Source: Bin55 sp009840545 (GTDB lineage: Bacteria; Pseudomonadota; Gammaproteobacteria; Pseudomonadales; Azotimanducaceae). From it: a stretch of DNA of 64,000 nt. The notes beneath the pieces are model-generated. The model was given only the letters and a program-made list of their open reading frames with translations. It had not been told where the DNA came from and ran no database searches. Below are positions 8,782-18,348 of this stretch, one piece after another (the first letter of the stretch is position 1; each line of letters opens with the position of its first letter). The stretch lies in assembly GCA_965208815.1 (NCBI GenBank), contig OZ242357.1, forward strand, positions 1,984,001 to 2,048,000. The letters are read 5' to 3'. The translations under genes and the position numbers were made by a program.

Positions 8782-9618
8782 ATGTACAAGGAAATCCTAT
8801 ACAACGTCGATGGCGCCGCAGCCATCATAACGATGAATCGCCCAGAAACCCTGAACGCACTGACTGATCTCACTCAAGCCGAAATCCGTCACGCATTGAA
8901 CGAATCTGAACGAAACGAGGAAATCCTTGGGTCCGTATTAACAGGTGCAGGACGTGGATTTTGCTCCGGTGTGGATATGAATGCACTTGGAAAAATGTCT
9001 GAGGCTGGGCGTCGTTTAGGTTCGTCGTACGAAAACTTGAACGTCAGTCCTGGAAATCCGGACAACGATCCCAACTTCACAGGTAGCCCCTCGTACTTTC
9101 TGGCCTTACGAAAACCGTTAATTGCCGCCATTAATGGTGCATGTGCTGGACTTGGATTTAGTTATGCAACATTTGCAGACTTACGCTTCGTCGATAGAAA
9201 TGCCAGGCTAACAACCTCATTTGCGCAACGTGGATTGATTGCGGAACACGGAACTAGCTGGATGCTTCCGCGATTGATCGGGCCAGCAAACGCTTTAGAC
9301 CTGTTCTGGACCTCACGCAAGTTCGAAGGAGAGGAAGCGTTTCGCATCGGCTACGCCAACAAACTATGCGAGTCGGGCGAATGCGTTCAGGATGCCGTTA
9401 GATACCTGAACGATCTAGCGAAGTCTTGTGCTCCTAATTCCATCATGATGATGAAACGACAAGTTTTCCGTCACCTAAATCGAGAACTAGGTCCAGCAAT
9501 GAAGGAATCTGTAGTCTGGATGGACGAGAGTCTCAAAGCCGACGACTTCAAAGAAGGTGTGCAGTCGTTTGTCGAGCGACGTGAGCCCCACTTCTCCCCA
9601 ATAAAGGTCAACGAATAA
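8782..9618 (+). CDS. Enoyl-CoA hydratase/isomerase family protein
   Basis: This is a 278-residue crotonase-fold protein. The first oxyanion-hole region GAGRGFCSGVDMNAL (about residues 54-68) and the second, AAINGACAGLGFSYATFADL, are intact. The catalytic Glu after the second oxyanion loop appears as RGLIAEHGTSWMLPRLIG. The N-terminal NRPETLNAL motif is typical. It should hydrate or isomerise an enoyl-CoA in beta-oxidation, though crotonase specificity cannot be read from motifs. Start ATG with a GGAAG-type ribosome site. The DUF169 gene begins 26 bp downstream and is probably co-transcribed; the palindrome at 8732-8748 may control the pair. Confidence 0.88.
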   Translation: MYKEILYNVDGAAAIITMNRPETLNALTDLTQAEIRHALNESERNEEILGSVLTGAGRGFCSGVDMNALGKMSEAGRRLGSSYENLNVSPGNPDNDPNFTGSPSYFLALRKPLIAAINGACAGLGFSYATFADLRFVDRNARLTTSFAQRGLIAEHGTSWMLPRLIGPANALDLFWTSRKFEGEEAFRIGYANKLCESGECVQDAVRYLNDLAKSCAPNSIMMMKRQVFRHLNRELGPAMKESVVWMDESLKADDFKEGVQSFVERREPHFSPIKVNE

Positions 9619-9644
9619 CCAACAAACTAGGAGTGATTGCCCCA

Positions 9645-10424
9645 ATGCAAGAGATCGCTAGCGACACAAAACACATTGATTGGCCACAACTCATAGCGGA
9701 CTTGAATCGACTGTTGAGGCTCCGTACGACTCCGATCGGCTTGAAGATGTTCGAGCGAAAGGAAGACATGGAAAAGGTCGAACGAATACGGAGACCTAAG
9801 TCCATACACACTACGGATCAAATAGTGGGACAGGCCTGCCGAAACGGTTGGACCGTCGGCATCACTGCAGAAGATCTTGTGGGAGCTCAATGCCGTACCG
9901 TAATCGGGCTCGGTCCACGGGATACGGAGTGGTTGTCAGGAAAGCACATGGCTGGAGTCTGGTACGAGAATGAACACGAAGCAGCACTCCATCAAGAATC
10001 AATGGACGTTGTTCCATACGGAAAGTTTGAGGCAATGGCAGTGAGTCCACTGGTATCCGGGCGACTAAATCCACCAGATATTTGCCTAATCTACGCAACC
10101 CCCGCTCAAATGATTCTGTTCATCAATGGATTGCAATGGACGGGCTTTAAGAAGCTCGAGTGGGGATGCGTCGGAGAAAGCGCTTGTGCGGACAGTTGGG
10201 GCCGCGCACTCGTTACCAGTGAACCGAGCCTTTCCATACCGTGCTTTGCAGAAAGACGCTACGGAGGGGTTATGGAAGACGAACTGTTGATGGCAATCCC
10301 TCCGTCTTTCTTGCCAGGTGTAATCGAGGGTTTGGACCAGCTTTCTCGCAATGGCTTGCGCTATCCCATTCCACAATATGGAATAAACAATGACGTGCGA
10401 GCTGGAATGGCTGTTAGCTACTAG
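9645..10424 (+). CDS. DUF169-family protein
   Basis: The 259-residue protein matches the DUF169 (COG2043) pattern: an opening stretch RLRTTPIGLKMF, a central IGLGPRDTEW followed by VVPYGKFEAMAVSPL, and the end LLMAIPPSFLPGVIEGLDQ. The biochemical role of the family is not established; conserved Cys residues (for example GQACRNGW, GAQCRTV, GESACADSWG) suggest metal or cofactor binding. An in-frame GTG at 9633 exists, but AGGAG at 9629-9633 followed 11 bases later by ATG at 9645 makes the ATG the better start. It follows the crotonase gene closely and probably shares its transcript. Confidence 0.7.
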   Translation: MQEIASDTKHIDWPQLIADLNRLLRLRTTPIGLKMFERKEDMEKVERIRRPKSIHTTDQIVGQACRNGWTVGITAEDLVGAQCRTVIGLGPRDTEWLSGKHMAGVWYENEHEAALHQESMDVVPYGKFEAMAVSPLVSGRLNPPDICLIYATPAQMILFINGLQWTGFKKLEWGCVGESACADSWGRALVTSEPSLSIPCFAERRYGGVMEDELLMAIPPSFLPGVIEGLDQLSRNGLRYPIPQYGINNDVRAGMAVSY

Positions 10425-10490
10425 TGTACAAATCCACATCCTAGGACTTTAGCCACTGCAACGGGCATCGCTAAATGCCAAAAGTAGGTA

Positions 10491-11534
10491 CTACGTCGGT
10501 TGGTGCTCTAGGATGCCAGCGTCTATCAAACGGTCGAATTCATTTTGGACTCGTTCGTGCTCAGGCAACTCTTTGATTAGTTCGATAACCGCTTCATAAG
10601 TCTGACGGGCTGCCATGATGGGCTGATCTCCGGTCGCCCACGCAACCAGATTGCTCCAATACGGGTCAATCAGCTCAGTTCCCAGTATTTCACCGCCATC
10701 TACAGTTCTTATGTGCAAGGTGCGTAGTTCGCCCAGGTACAGTCTTAGAGACTCGACGTGGATTCTCTCGTCTGTGCGAATTCGCTCGACTATTTCCGCT
10801 GCAATATTGGCGTTCTCTTCTCGCTCTGGAAACAGTCCGGGTGTACGAAGCGTTTCTTGGGTAGCGGCAAATCCAATTTCGGCGCGAAACTCTATGAGAA
10901 GGAGATTCATCAGGAAGACCAGGAGACCCTCGATTTCTGGCGCAACTTGAGGCATTTTCCGCTCTCCCGAGTCGGGTCGCGAAATACTTGCGGGCGGATC
11001 AACGTCTGGCCACGCAGATTCTCCAAGCGAAAGGTCGCGAGCGACAAACCACATCACATCATGGCCTCCAATTTGCTTTTCGGGCTCGCCACCCTCATCG
11101 ATGCCATGTGCGAACATCAATCCCTTATGTAGGTGGCCTAAAGCCATCGAGGAAATGTCCTCAACTATGCAAGCCTGAAGAGGTGGAAGTGGCATGGTTG
11201 CCAGCATGCGGCCACGTCCCTCAATTTTTCCGGTTATCGTCAAGCCGTTCCAAAACACTCGGCTCATGCCTTCACGAATCAACAGTCTTTGTTGTTCAAC
11301 ATTGGGCAATCGAGGACCAGAAAGCGGGCTCGAATCTGCTTCGAGCAAATCCCCTCCTTGTTCGCGTAGTGCCCTCGTCCAATTGGCTATAGCAACGGAC
11401 CTTACAAGGGCTCTGGGAGGGATGTACGTGCCTGATTCGTCAAATCCTCCATGCATGCGCCTCCCATTTAGGACGTTGGGTCGTGCATACTCGTGATCCG
11501 TCAACAATTCTTCACGGGTGAACTCTAGCTGCAT
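10491..11534 (-). CDS. Unknown protein, possibly ferritin-like diiron
   Basis: This is a 347-residue soluble protein with no signal peptide. I do not recognise the family. The C-terminal two-thirds is predicted helical and contains carboxylate/His clusters that resemble one half of a diiron site: LLIEFRAEIGFAATQ and, about 40 residues later, RTDERIHVESLRLYLGE, which fits an ExxH-type helix. A further HLHKGLMFAHGID with GGHDVMWFVARD lies upstream. A ferritin-like oxygenase or oxidase is therefore possible, but this is inference. It is convergent with the DUF169 gene and its upstream spacer holds two palindromes. Confidence 0.5.
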   Translation of the reverse strand: MQLEFTREELLTDHEYARPNVLNGRRMHGGFDESGTYIPPRALVRSVAIANWTRALREQGGDLLEADSSPLSGPRLPNVEQQRLLIREGMSRVFWNGLTITGKIEGRGRMLATMPLPPLQACIVEDISSMALGHLHKGLMFAHGIDEGGEPEKQIGGHDVMWFVARDLSLGESAWPDVDPPASISRPDSGERKMPQVAPEIEGLLVFLMNLLLIEFRAEIGFAATQETLRTPGLFPEREENANIAAEIVERIRTDERIHVESLRLYLGELRTLHIRTVDGGEILGTELIDPYWSNLVAWATGDQPIMAARQTYEAVIELIKELPEHERVQNEFDRLIDAGILEHQPT

Positions 11535-11542
11535 CTAACTAT

Positions 11543-11578
11543 TGAACTGATTCAATACAGGAAAGTAACTATGTTACT
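11543..11578. promoter_or_regulatory. Two adjacent palindromes, candidate operator
   Basis: TTGAA-CTGA-TTCAA (11543-11556) and AGTAAC-TAT-GTTACT (11564-11578) are two perfect inverted repeats within 36 bp, immediately upstream of the gene that starts at 11534 on the minus strand. They could be binding sites for one or two dimeric regulators. I find no convincing consensus -35/-10 pair around them, so the promoter position is not fixed. Confidence 0.35.
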
Positions 11579-11661
11579 AACGTAAGTGCCTTCCCTTTCT
11601 TGGTCGCGCAAACCCATTGAACTAGGAGTTGCATGGAGCAGAATCAAGCAAGGACTATGCG

Positions 11662-13674
11662 CTAACAGGATCTAGTGGAAGGATCTTCAAGGAACATTAG
11701 AAATTCTTCCTCGTCGAGTACTGGAACTTCAAGCTCAATTGCCTTCGCCAGCTTGCTACCAGCCTCAGAGCCTGCTACAACAACAGACGTCTTCTTCGAA
11801 ACTGATCCGGCCACTTTTGCGCCAAGCCGAACAAGAGCAGCTTTGGCATCCTGTCGCGGCATAGAACCCAATGTGCCTGTGAGTACCCAAGTCTGACCTT
11901 CGCAAGGTCTGTCGTGTACCACGTCCTCAATGGGCCATTCAATTCCTTGCTCAACTAAACCAAGTGCGACTATTCGATTGTCTTCATTCTCAAAGAAAGT
12001 GAAAATATTCGAAGCAAGGATGGGACCAACATCTTCTAGTAGCTCAAGCGTCTCTTGTTCCGCTTCGACTAGTGCAGGAAGCGTTTGAAAGCGGGTAGCC
12101 AAAGTAAGAGCGGTGGTCTCTCCTACACCGCGAATTCCAAGTGCATGAATGAACTTGCCGAATGTCGTTGACTTGCTAGCCTGGATCGATTGGACAATAT
12201 TGGCGGCTGACTTCTCGCCAAGCCGATCAAACTCGGCTAGTTCCTCAACAGTTAGTCCGAAAAGATCTAGAGGATTCTTGACTCTCCCCGAATCTACAAG
12301 CTGAGCTACGAGCTTGTCCCCGAGTCCAGTGATGTCTAAAGCGGTTCTGGATGCGAAATGCCGTATGGACTCCTTCAATTGAGCGGGACACTGCAGGCCA
12401 CTGGGACACCGTAACGCAACTTCATCCTCCAATCGTACGGCTGCTGTCCCGCATACGGGGCACTCAGTCGGCGGTTGTATGTCGGTCTCGCCCTGTTCTA
12501 CGACACGAACGACCTGAGGAATGATGTCGCCTGCTCGACGTATGACGATTCTGGATCCAATTTTGAGTCCCAGTCTCTCAATTTCGTCGATGTTGTGAAG
12601 AGTTGCGTTCGAAACAGTGACACCACCAACTTGTACCGGATCAAGTCTGGCAACGGGCGTTAGTACGCCCGTTCTTCCGACCTGAAATTCAATTCCAGTT
12701 AAAGATGTTGTAGCTTCTTCTGGGGGATACTTGTATGCGATTGCCCATCGCGGTCGCCGCGACAAATTCCCCAGATTTCGTTGCATGACCAGATCATTGA
12801 CTTTTACTACTACACCATCAATCTCGTAGGAAAGACTGGATCGAACTCTGAGAATCTCTTGGATGTACTTGCTGCACGAATCCAGTCCTTTGACGGTTGT
12901 CACCCGGGGATTAATCCTGCAGCCCCAAGACTGAAACGCATCCAATGCATCTTCGTGGGTGCGCGGGTCAAATTCATCGCTGGCGTTACCGAGCGAATAG
13001 CAAAACATTGACAGTGGACGTGCGTCTGTCACCCGAGGATCAATTTGTCGAAGACTGCCAGCAGCTCCGTTTCTTGGATTGACCATCGGCTTTTCGCCGC
13101 GTTCAATCGCCTTTGCGTTGTACTCTGCGAACTCATCCAGTGGAATGTATACCTCTCCACGGATTTCTACGAGCGACGGGACTCCTGTGCCCTTAAGCTT
13201 GAGTGGGATCGAGCGAATGGTCCGAACATTGGCAGTGATGTCTTCGCCGACGGTACCGTCGCCACGGGTGGCACCTTGAACGAAAACGCCATCCCGGTAG
13301 ACCAAGCCCACAGCAACTCCGTCAATCTTGGGCTCGCAAACGTACTCGTCAATCGCAATGTCCAAGAGGTCTTGGTTGCGTTTAGTCCAGTTTTGTAGAT
13401 CGCTCGTGGATGTGCACTTTTCGAGCGAAAGCATCGGCCGAGCATGTTCGACTGATTCAAACTTTCCGCTAGCCTGTCCTCCAACTCTCTGCGTAGGTGA
13501 ATCAGGTCTTACAAGATCCGGATTGCTCGCTTCAATCTCAACCAGCTCGTCGAATAAGACATCGTACTCACCATCCGTGATTTCCGGATCATCGAGGACG
13601 TAGTACCGGTGGTCGTGATACTCAATCTGCTCGCGCAGAGTCTTTATGCGTTCAGCTAGTTCCTTGGTGACCAT
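11662..13674 (-). CDS. ligA: NAD-dependent DNA ligase LigA
   Basis: At 670 residues it has the usual LigA length. Domains in order: Ia/NTase N-terminus with YHDHRYYVLDDPEITDGEYD for NAD binding; adenylation site CEPKIDGVAVGL, where the catalytic Lys sits in KIDG instead of the commoner KLDG; OB fold; a four-Cys zinc finger (CPVCGTA...CPSGLQCPAQL); helix-hairpin-helix repeats (ALGIRGVGETTALTLA); and a C-terminal BRCT domain (CEGQTWVLTGTLGSMPRQDA). It seals nicks in replication and repair. It follows zipA by 19 bp, the standard gammaproteobacterial smc-zipA-ligA order, and is the last gene of that unit. Confidence 0.98.
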   Translation of the reverse strand: MVTKELAERIKTLREQIEYHDHRYYVLDDPEITDGEYDVLFDELVEIEASNPDLVRPDSPTQRVGGQASGKFESVEHARPMLSLEKCTSTSDLQNWTKRNQDLLDIAIDEYVCEPKIDGVAVGLVYRDGVFVQGATRGDGTVGEDITANVRTIRSIPLKLKGTGVPSLVEIRGEVYIPLDEFAEYNAKAIERGEKPMVNPRNGAAGSLRQIDPRVTDARPLSMFCYSLGNASDEFDPRTHEDALDAFQSWGCRINPRVTTVKGLDSCSKYIQEILRVRSSLSYEIDGVVVKVNDLVMQRNLGNLSRRPRWAIAYKYPPEEATTSLTGIEFQVGRTGVLTPVARLDPVQVGGVTVSNATLHNIDEIERLGLKIGSRIVIRRAGDIIPQVVRVVEQGETDIQPPTECPVCGTAAVRLEDEVALRCPSGLQCPAQLKESIRHFASRTALDITGLGDKLVAQLVDSGRVKNPLDLFGLTVEELAEFDRLGEKSAANIVQSIQASKSTTFGKFIHALGIRGVGETTALTLATRFQTLPALVEAEQETLELLEDVGPILASNIFTFFENEDNRIVALGLVEQGIEWPIEDVVHDRPCEGQTWVLTGTLGSMPRQDAKAALVRLGAKVAGSVSKKTSVVVAGSEAGSKLAKAIELEVPVLDEEEFLMFLEDPSTRSC

Positions 13675-13693
13675 ATCGAGCCACTAGGATCGA

Positions 13694-14809
13694 TCATGCA
13701 TACATGGTAAGTTGCTTTCTGCGGAAATCCGAAACGCGGTTTCGATAGTGCGCCAGCGTCTGATTGCTCATGCTGTTGTAGTTCTCGTCCTTGACAGTGC
13801 CTTGAAATCTCTCAGCACACTCATTGGCGAGCGAAAGCATTTGTTCAAAGACAACTTGGGCATTGTTCACGTTGGGAATTTTCATTGCTAACGAAATGCC
13901 TCCCGTCCGATACTGTTCAAGCTCATCCGCTTCAAATGTTCCAGGGAAGAATACATCGCCCACTTTAAAGAGCACCTCACCGCTGTCTCCATCCTTACGA
14001 CAAAACAGCCCGAGCTCATCCAGGGCAAGACCACGCGTCAGCAAGAATTGACCAACCTCGTTCATCCTGAAGGAGTTGTTGTGGTCGCCCAAGACAAAAA
14101 ACATGACAAAGTCTTCACCCGAATTTCCTGAACTAGAAGAGTCTCTAGCTCCATTATTGGAATTGGCAACAGCTTTCGACTTGCGCCGTTTCGATGCCTG
14201 AGGGGGCTTTCGTTCAAGACGTGAAGAAGTCTTTACTCGCAGGAACGTGGGCTTCGAATTTTGTTTTCCGTTTTTCTCTTCCGCACGATCGGCACGAGAC
14301 CTGAACGCGTCAAGACCATCATCTGTCAGTTGCGTTGAATCTGAAACCTGCGGACTGTCACTGGTTTCGGCTACATGTTCAGAATTGACTTCCGATTGAC
14401 TCACACCATTTTGCTGTTGCGGTGAGCTTTTTGCATTGGTCGTATCCAAGTCAGGCTGTTGAGGCTTAGAGAAGGGTTTCTTAGTCCCTGCGACATGTGC
14501 GGATCTCCCGCTTTCAATTCGCTTTGGGTCAGACTTTATCTCCTTGGGTTTGCCTATTGGAGGCTGAGTCCCATCAACAATCGCAACTGGCGTCTTAGCC
14601 GTCTTAAGTTTTGGTTTGCTGCTTACACGTATGTTGGGATAAATGCGCTGCGTCGAGTCATTGCTACCTGAAACATCAGGATCGACGGATGGAGCGGAAA
14701 TTAGTTCCAGTTGGTTTCGCTGCCAATTGCGGTACATGCCGTAGCCGAGCACCCCAATAAACATGACACCCAGAAGGGAACAAAGAGTAAGAACCTGAAA
14801 GACATCCAT
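13694..14809 (-). CDS. zipA: Cell division protein ZipA
   Basis: A single N-terminal helix (VFQVLTLCSLLGVMFIGVLG) anchors the protein in the inner membrane, followed by a long polar linker rich in Ser, Lys, Pro and Gln, and a C-terminal FtsZ-binding domain from about residue 230 (FVMFFVLGDHNNSFRMNEV onward). ZipA tethers FtsZ to the membrane. The start is placed at ATG 14809 because AGAGGTG precedes it by six bases; a GTG at 14818 would overlap that site. The gene sits between smc and ligA, as in other Gammaproteobacteria, which supports the call despite low sequence conservation in the linker. Confidence 0.9.
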   Translation of the reverse strand: MDVFQVLTLCSLLGVMFIGVLGYGMYRNWQRNQLELISAPSVDPDVSGSNDSTQRIYPNIRVSSKPKLKTAKTPVAIVDGTQPPIGKPKEIKSDPKRIESGRSAHVAGTKKPFSKPQQPDLDTTNAKSSPQQQNGVSQSEVNSEHVAETSDSPQVSDSTQLTDDGLDAFRSRADRAEEKNGKQNSKPTFLRVKTSSRLERKPPQASKRRKSKAVANSNNGARDSSSSGNSGEDFVMFFVLGDHNNSFRMNEVGQFLLTRGLALDELGLFCRKDGDSGEVLFKVGDVFFPGTFEADELEQYRTGGISLAMKIPNVNNAQVVFEQMLSLANECAERFQGTVKDENYNSMSNQTLAHYRNRVSDFRRKQLTMYA

Positions 14810-14850
14810 ATCTATCACCTCTAAAGTTGGTCATATGCGATTCCACCTGT

Positions 14851-17800
14851 TCAATTCATCGCCGACTCGAACGCTGTTTCGAGATCGACGGAGACCAGTC
14901 GGGATACTCCTGCTTCCTGCATAGTTACCCCGATTAAGGAATCGGCCATACGCATTGTAGCCCGATTATGCGAAATTATCAAAAATTGAACATCTTCAGA
15001 CATTTCTTTAATAAGTTGCGTGAACCTACTGACATTGTTGTCATCTAGGGGTGCATCCACCTCATCCAAAACACATACGGGACTGGGATTGAGTTCGAAC
15101 ATGGCAAAGATAAATGCGATCGCCGCCAATGCCTTTTCACCTCCGGACAATTGATTCACGCTTTTTGTACGTTTCCCAGGTGGTTGAGCACGAATGGCAA
15201 CGCCCGCCGTCAACGGATCTTCGTCCGTCATTACAAGTTGAGCCGAACCTCCACCGAATAATTTGCCAAACACTTCGCCCAGTCGTTGGTTGGCGTTCTG
15301 GAGAGTGCTCTCAAACATGCTGAGTGTTTCACTATCAATTTTCTGGATTGCGCTTAGAAGTGTTTGTTGGGAGAGTTCCAAGTCTTCGACCTGCAGTGTG
15401 ACCAGCTCTTGTTCTTCTCGCAATGCAGCTAAGTCCTCGATGGCTGCAAGGTTTACCGCACCGAGCCTAGCGATTCGATTCGATATTCGGTGCAATGCTC
15501 TATCCAACGTAACTTCGTCATCACGGTCGGTCAATTCGGCCAAGACTTCCTCGTAGGAGTGTCGGGTTGCGGCGAGATCCCTTAACAAATGGTTTTTGTC
15601 TGCATTCAACTGAATCAATTTTTCGCGATGAGAGTCGAGTTCCTGCTGAGCTTCTTGTAACTGACGCTCCTGAAGAACTGAGTTGTTTGAGTTCTCTCGA
15701 ATGCTGTGCAACAGTCGATCACGTTCGACCTGTACGTCACGCAATCTTCTCTCCACTTCAGCGTATGCATCCAGAGCTTTTGATTGCTCAATCTTGAGCT
15801 GTTCAATCTCGGAGGCGGTCTCATTTCGCGCAAATTGAAGCTTTTCAATCTGCCGATCTAATTCTTGAATATCACTTTGTCTTCGTGTCGCCGACCGTTG
15901 CAGCGACTCTTGAGTCGACAGCATCGTGTTGAATCGCACATCAAGCTCCCGAAACTTCTCACCTGCCTCTTGAGCGTCACTAAGTGAAACCTCGACCTGA
16001 CTCACAATCTTGGTTCGGTCTGGATCCAGTTGTGCTCGATCATCTTCCAACACACTCAATTGACTAGTGCATCTCTCGATTGTGACAGTATGCCGCTCCG
16101 ACTCCGAGAACAATTCTTCCTCTCTTGAACTTATGAGATTGAGTTCGGACTGCGCTCTTTCGTGTTTTTCCCTAGTCTCCGCTAATTCCAACTGTTTGCG
16201 TTGTAATTCAAGGCGCAAGGTTGAGTGAGTCTCAGAGTGTTCACTTAGTTCGTTTTGCAGATTGCGAGCCTCAGCGCGCAGATCTGCAATTTGCTGTTGA
16301 TCGCGTTCAAGATCTTGTCGTACAGATTCGTACTCGGCGTCCAACTTCTCCACTTGTGTTTCAAGTGAATCAATGACCGTGCGAAGTTCCATGACGCTAC
16401 GCTCGTCACCACTTTCCCCAGGAAATCTAATCCAGCGCTTACCGACCCAAATGCCTTCCTTCGTTACAGCACTCTCGTGATCCTGCAACGAAGGGCGAAC
16501 AGACAGCGCTTCACTCAGTGTTTCGTATGCAAAGACATCCCCAATAAGTGAAGCAACACTTTCCTGTCCTGCAGTAACGCGGGACAGCAACGAATTCTTG
16601 AATGATTTTGGTAGGATCGATGTAGGTTCCACCAAGATGAATCCGTCCTGGATTTCTTCATTCAAATACTGGGCCTGTTTCTCGAGATCTTGCAATGGGA
16701 TTGCCTTTACATCGTCGCCCAATACAACGTCCAGCGCTCGTTGCCATTCCGGTTCGACCTCAATCTGTTCCCCAAGTCGGGGTTTATCGGCTAGTGATCT
16801 CGATCTCAGCCAATCCGTGTTTTCTTGAGTTGCGTCTCGACCAACCGCCCGTTCAAACACAGCAACATGCGCAGCCAATTGGTGTCGAATCGCATTTACA
16901 TGCTGCTCAAGTCCGTTTCGCGACTCTTCACTTACTAAACGCTTGCGCTCCAATTCTCCTAGTTTTTGCTCGCGTCGGTTGAGAATCTCTTGAGTCTGAG
17001 TGCGAAGTGCTTCAGCTTCTGTAAGTCTTCTCCCAATTGATTCGACTGGCACGTCGTCGAGATCAAGGTCCAAGTCACTCTGTGCTCGGATCTTTCGTCT
17101 TTGGAGTTCATCTTCGTTCGAGGCGATGTTCGACAGACTTGCTTGCGCAAATTGTTTCTCTCGCTCCAAGTCGCTGATGTCCTGAAGCAATCGATTCCAA
17201 TTGCCCTGCCAGCTGTCATATGCGTTCTGAGCCTCGATAACGAGCTTGTTCGCATCGTCCATGCGAACTCTGGCATCACTTCTAGCACGCTCAACTTGCT
17301 TGTGGTTTCGCTCGATTTCAAGAAGAGCATTCCTGTCTTCGTTGAATTCTTCCTCAAGCTTGTCACGTCGATCAGTAAGCAATGAAGCTTCGTCTTCGAT
17401 GTCGCTAATCCGACTCTGTCGACTAGATATGTCCTCTTCGATACGCCCATTACGCGACCTTGCTTCGAAGGCTTCTCCTTGAACTGTATTGAACGTCTCG
17501 TTGACTAAGACTTCCTCCTCTCGTAGGCGGTCAATGTTTGTTCTCGTTGCTTGAAGTGCAGTCTGGAGTTTCTGAAGCTCGATCTGGGTGGTGGTAACGA
17601 TCTTGTCTTGTTCGCTTAGTGTTGCACCAAGTGAATGAAGTTGATGTGCAATCACCCGAGCTTGAGCAAGCCGCTCACGTTCCTTCAGTTCAGCAAATCG
17701 TTTTGCTTCTCTTGCTTGTCGATCAAGCCTTGAAATGTGCCGGGCTAATTCGGCACTATGATCTCGGACACGTTCTAAGTTCTCATTTGTGATCCGAATT

Positions 17801-18348
17801 CGTTTCTCAGTTTCTCGTCTTCGATCACGATACTTGGATATTCCAGCCACTTCCTCAATGTGGGCACGCAGTTCCTCGGGGCGGGCTTCAACTAAACGGC
17901 TGATCAGGCCTTGCTCGACAATGGCATAGCCTCTCACGCCAAACCCCGATCCCAGGAACAGATCTTGAATGTCCTTTCGTCGACACGTTCTACCGTTCAG
18001 AAAAAACTTTGAACGAGTATCCCGGAAAACTTCTCGGCGCATAGATATGTCCGAGTAATTTGCGTACGGTCCAGCAATTCTTTGATCTGCGTTGTCGAAA
18101 ATCAGTTCGACGCTGGCTTGCGCAGTTGGAGATCGTGAATCGGTGCCGTTAAAGATTACGTCTGAGAGTGAGTCACCTCGAATGTGGCTTGCCTGACTCT
18201 CCCCGATGACAAGACGTACAGCATCCACTACGTTGGACTTGCCACATCCATTCGGGCCAACAAACACGCTTATTGCACGAGGTAGATCAATCGTTGTCGG
18301 ATCGACAAACGACTTAAAGCCTGAAAGATTGATGGCCTTCAGGCGCAT
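14851..18348 (-). CDS. smc: Chromosome segregation protein SMC
   Basis: This 1165-residue SMC ATPase has Walker A GPNGCGKSNVVDAV near residue 32, two long coiled-coil arms (about 170-490 and 650-1000), a hinge around 500-640 (GEQIEVEPEWQRALDVVLGD), the ABC signature LSGGEKALAAIAFIFA and Walker B VCVLDEVDAPLDD near the C-terminus. It compacts and segregates DNA as a homodimer with ScpA/ScpB, which are not in this window. Having SMC rather than MukB fits gammaproteobacterial lineages outside the enteric/Vibrio group. It heads the smc-zipA-ligA unit and is preceded by a 521-bp spacer. Confidence 0.97.
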   Translation of the reverse strand: MRLKAINLSGFKSFVDPTTIDLPRAISVFVGPNGCGKSNVVDAVRLVIGESQASHIRGDSLSDVIFNGTDSRSPTAQASVELIFDNADQRIAGPYANYSDISMRREVFRDTRSKFFLNGRTCRRKDIQDLFLGSGFGVRGYAIVEQGLISRLVEARPEELRAHIEEVAGISKYRDRRRETEKRIRITNENLERVRDHSAELARHISRLDRQAREAKRFAELKERERLAQARVIAHQLHSLGATLSEQDKIVTTTQIELQKLQTALQATRTNIDRLREEEVLVNETFNTVQGEAFEARSRNGRIEEDISSRQSRISDIEDEASLLTDRRDKLEEEFNEDRNALLEIERNHKQVERARSDARVRMDDANKLVIEAQNAYDSWQGNWNRLLQDISDLEREKQFAQASLSNIASNEDELQRRKIRAQSDLDLDLDDVPVESIGRRLTEAEALRTQTQEILNRREQKLGELERKRLVSEESRNGLEQHVNAIRHQLAAHVAVFERAVGRDATQENTDWLRSRSLADKPRLGEQIEVEPEWQRALDVVLGDDVKAIPLQDLEKQAQYLNEEIQDGFILVEPTSILPKSFKNSLLSRVTAGQESVASLIGDVFAYETLSEALSVRPSLQDHESAVTKEGIWVGKRWIRFPGESGDERSVMELRTVIDSLETQVEKLDAEYESVRQDLERDQQQIADLRAEARNLQNELSEHSETHSTLRLELQRKQLELAETREKHERAQSELNLISSREEELFSESERHTVTIERCTSQLSVLEDDRAQLDPDRTKIVSQVEVSLSDAQEAGEKFRELDVRFNTMLSTQESLQRSATRRQSDIQELDRQIEKLQFARNETASEIEQLKIEQSKALDAYAEVERRLRDVQVERDRLLHSIRENSNNSVLQERQLQEAQQELDSHREKLIQLNADKNHLLRDLAATRHSYEEVLAELTDRDDEVTLDRALHRISNRIARLGAVNLAAIEDLAALREEQELVTLQVEDLELSQQTLLSAIQKIDSETLSMFESTLQNANQRLGEVFGKLFGGGSAQLVMTDEDPLTAGVAIRAQPPGKRTKSVNQLSGGEKALAAIAFIFAMFELNPSPVCVLDEVDAPLDDNNVSRFTQLIKEMSEDVQFLIISHNRATMRMADSLIGVTMQEAGVSRLVSVDLETAFESAMN

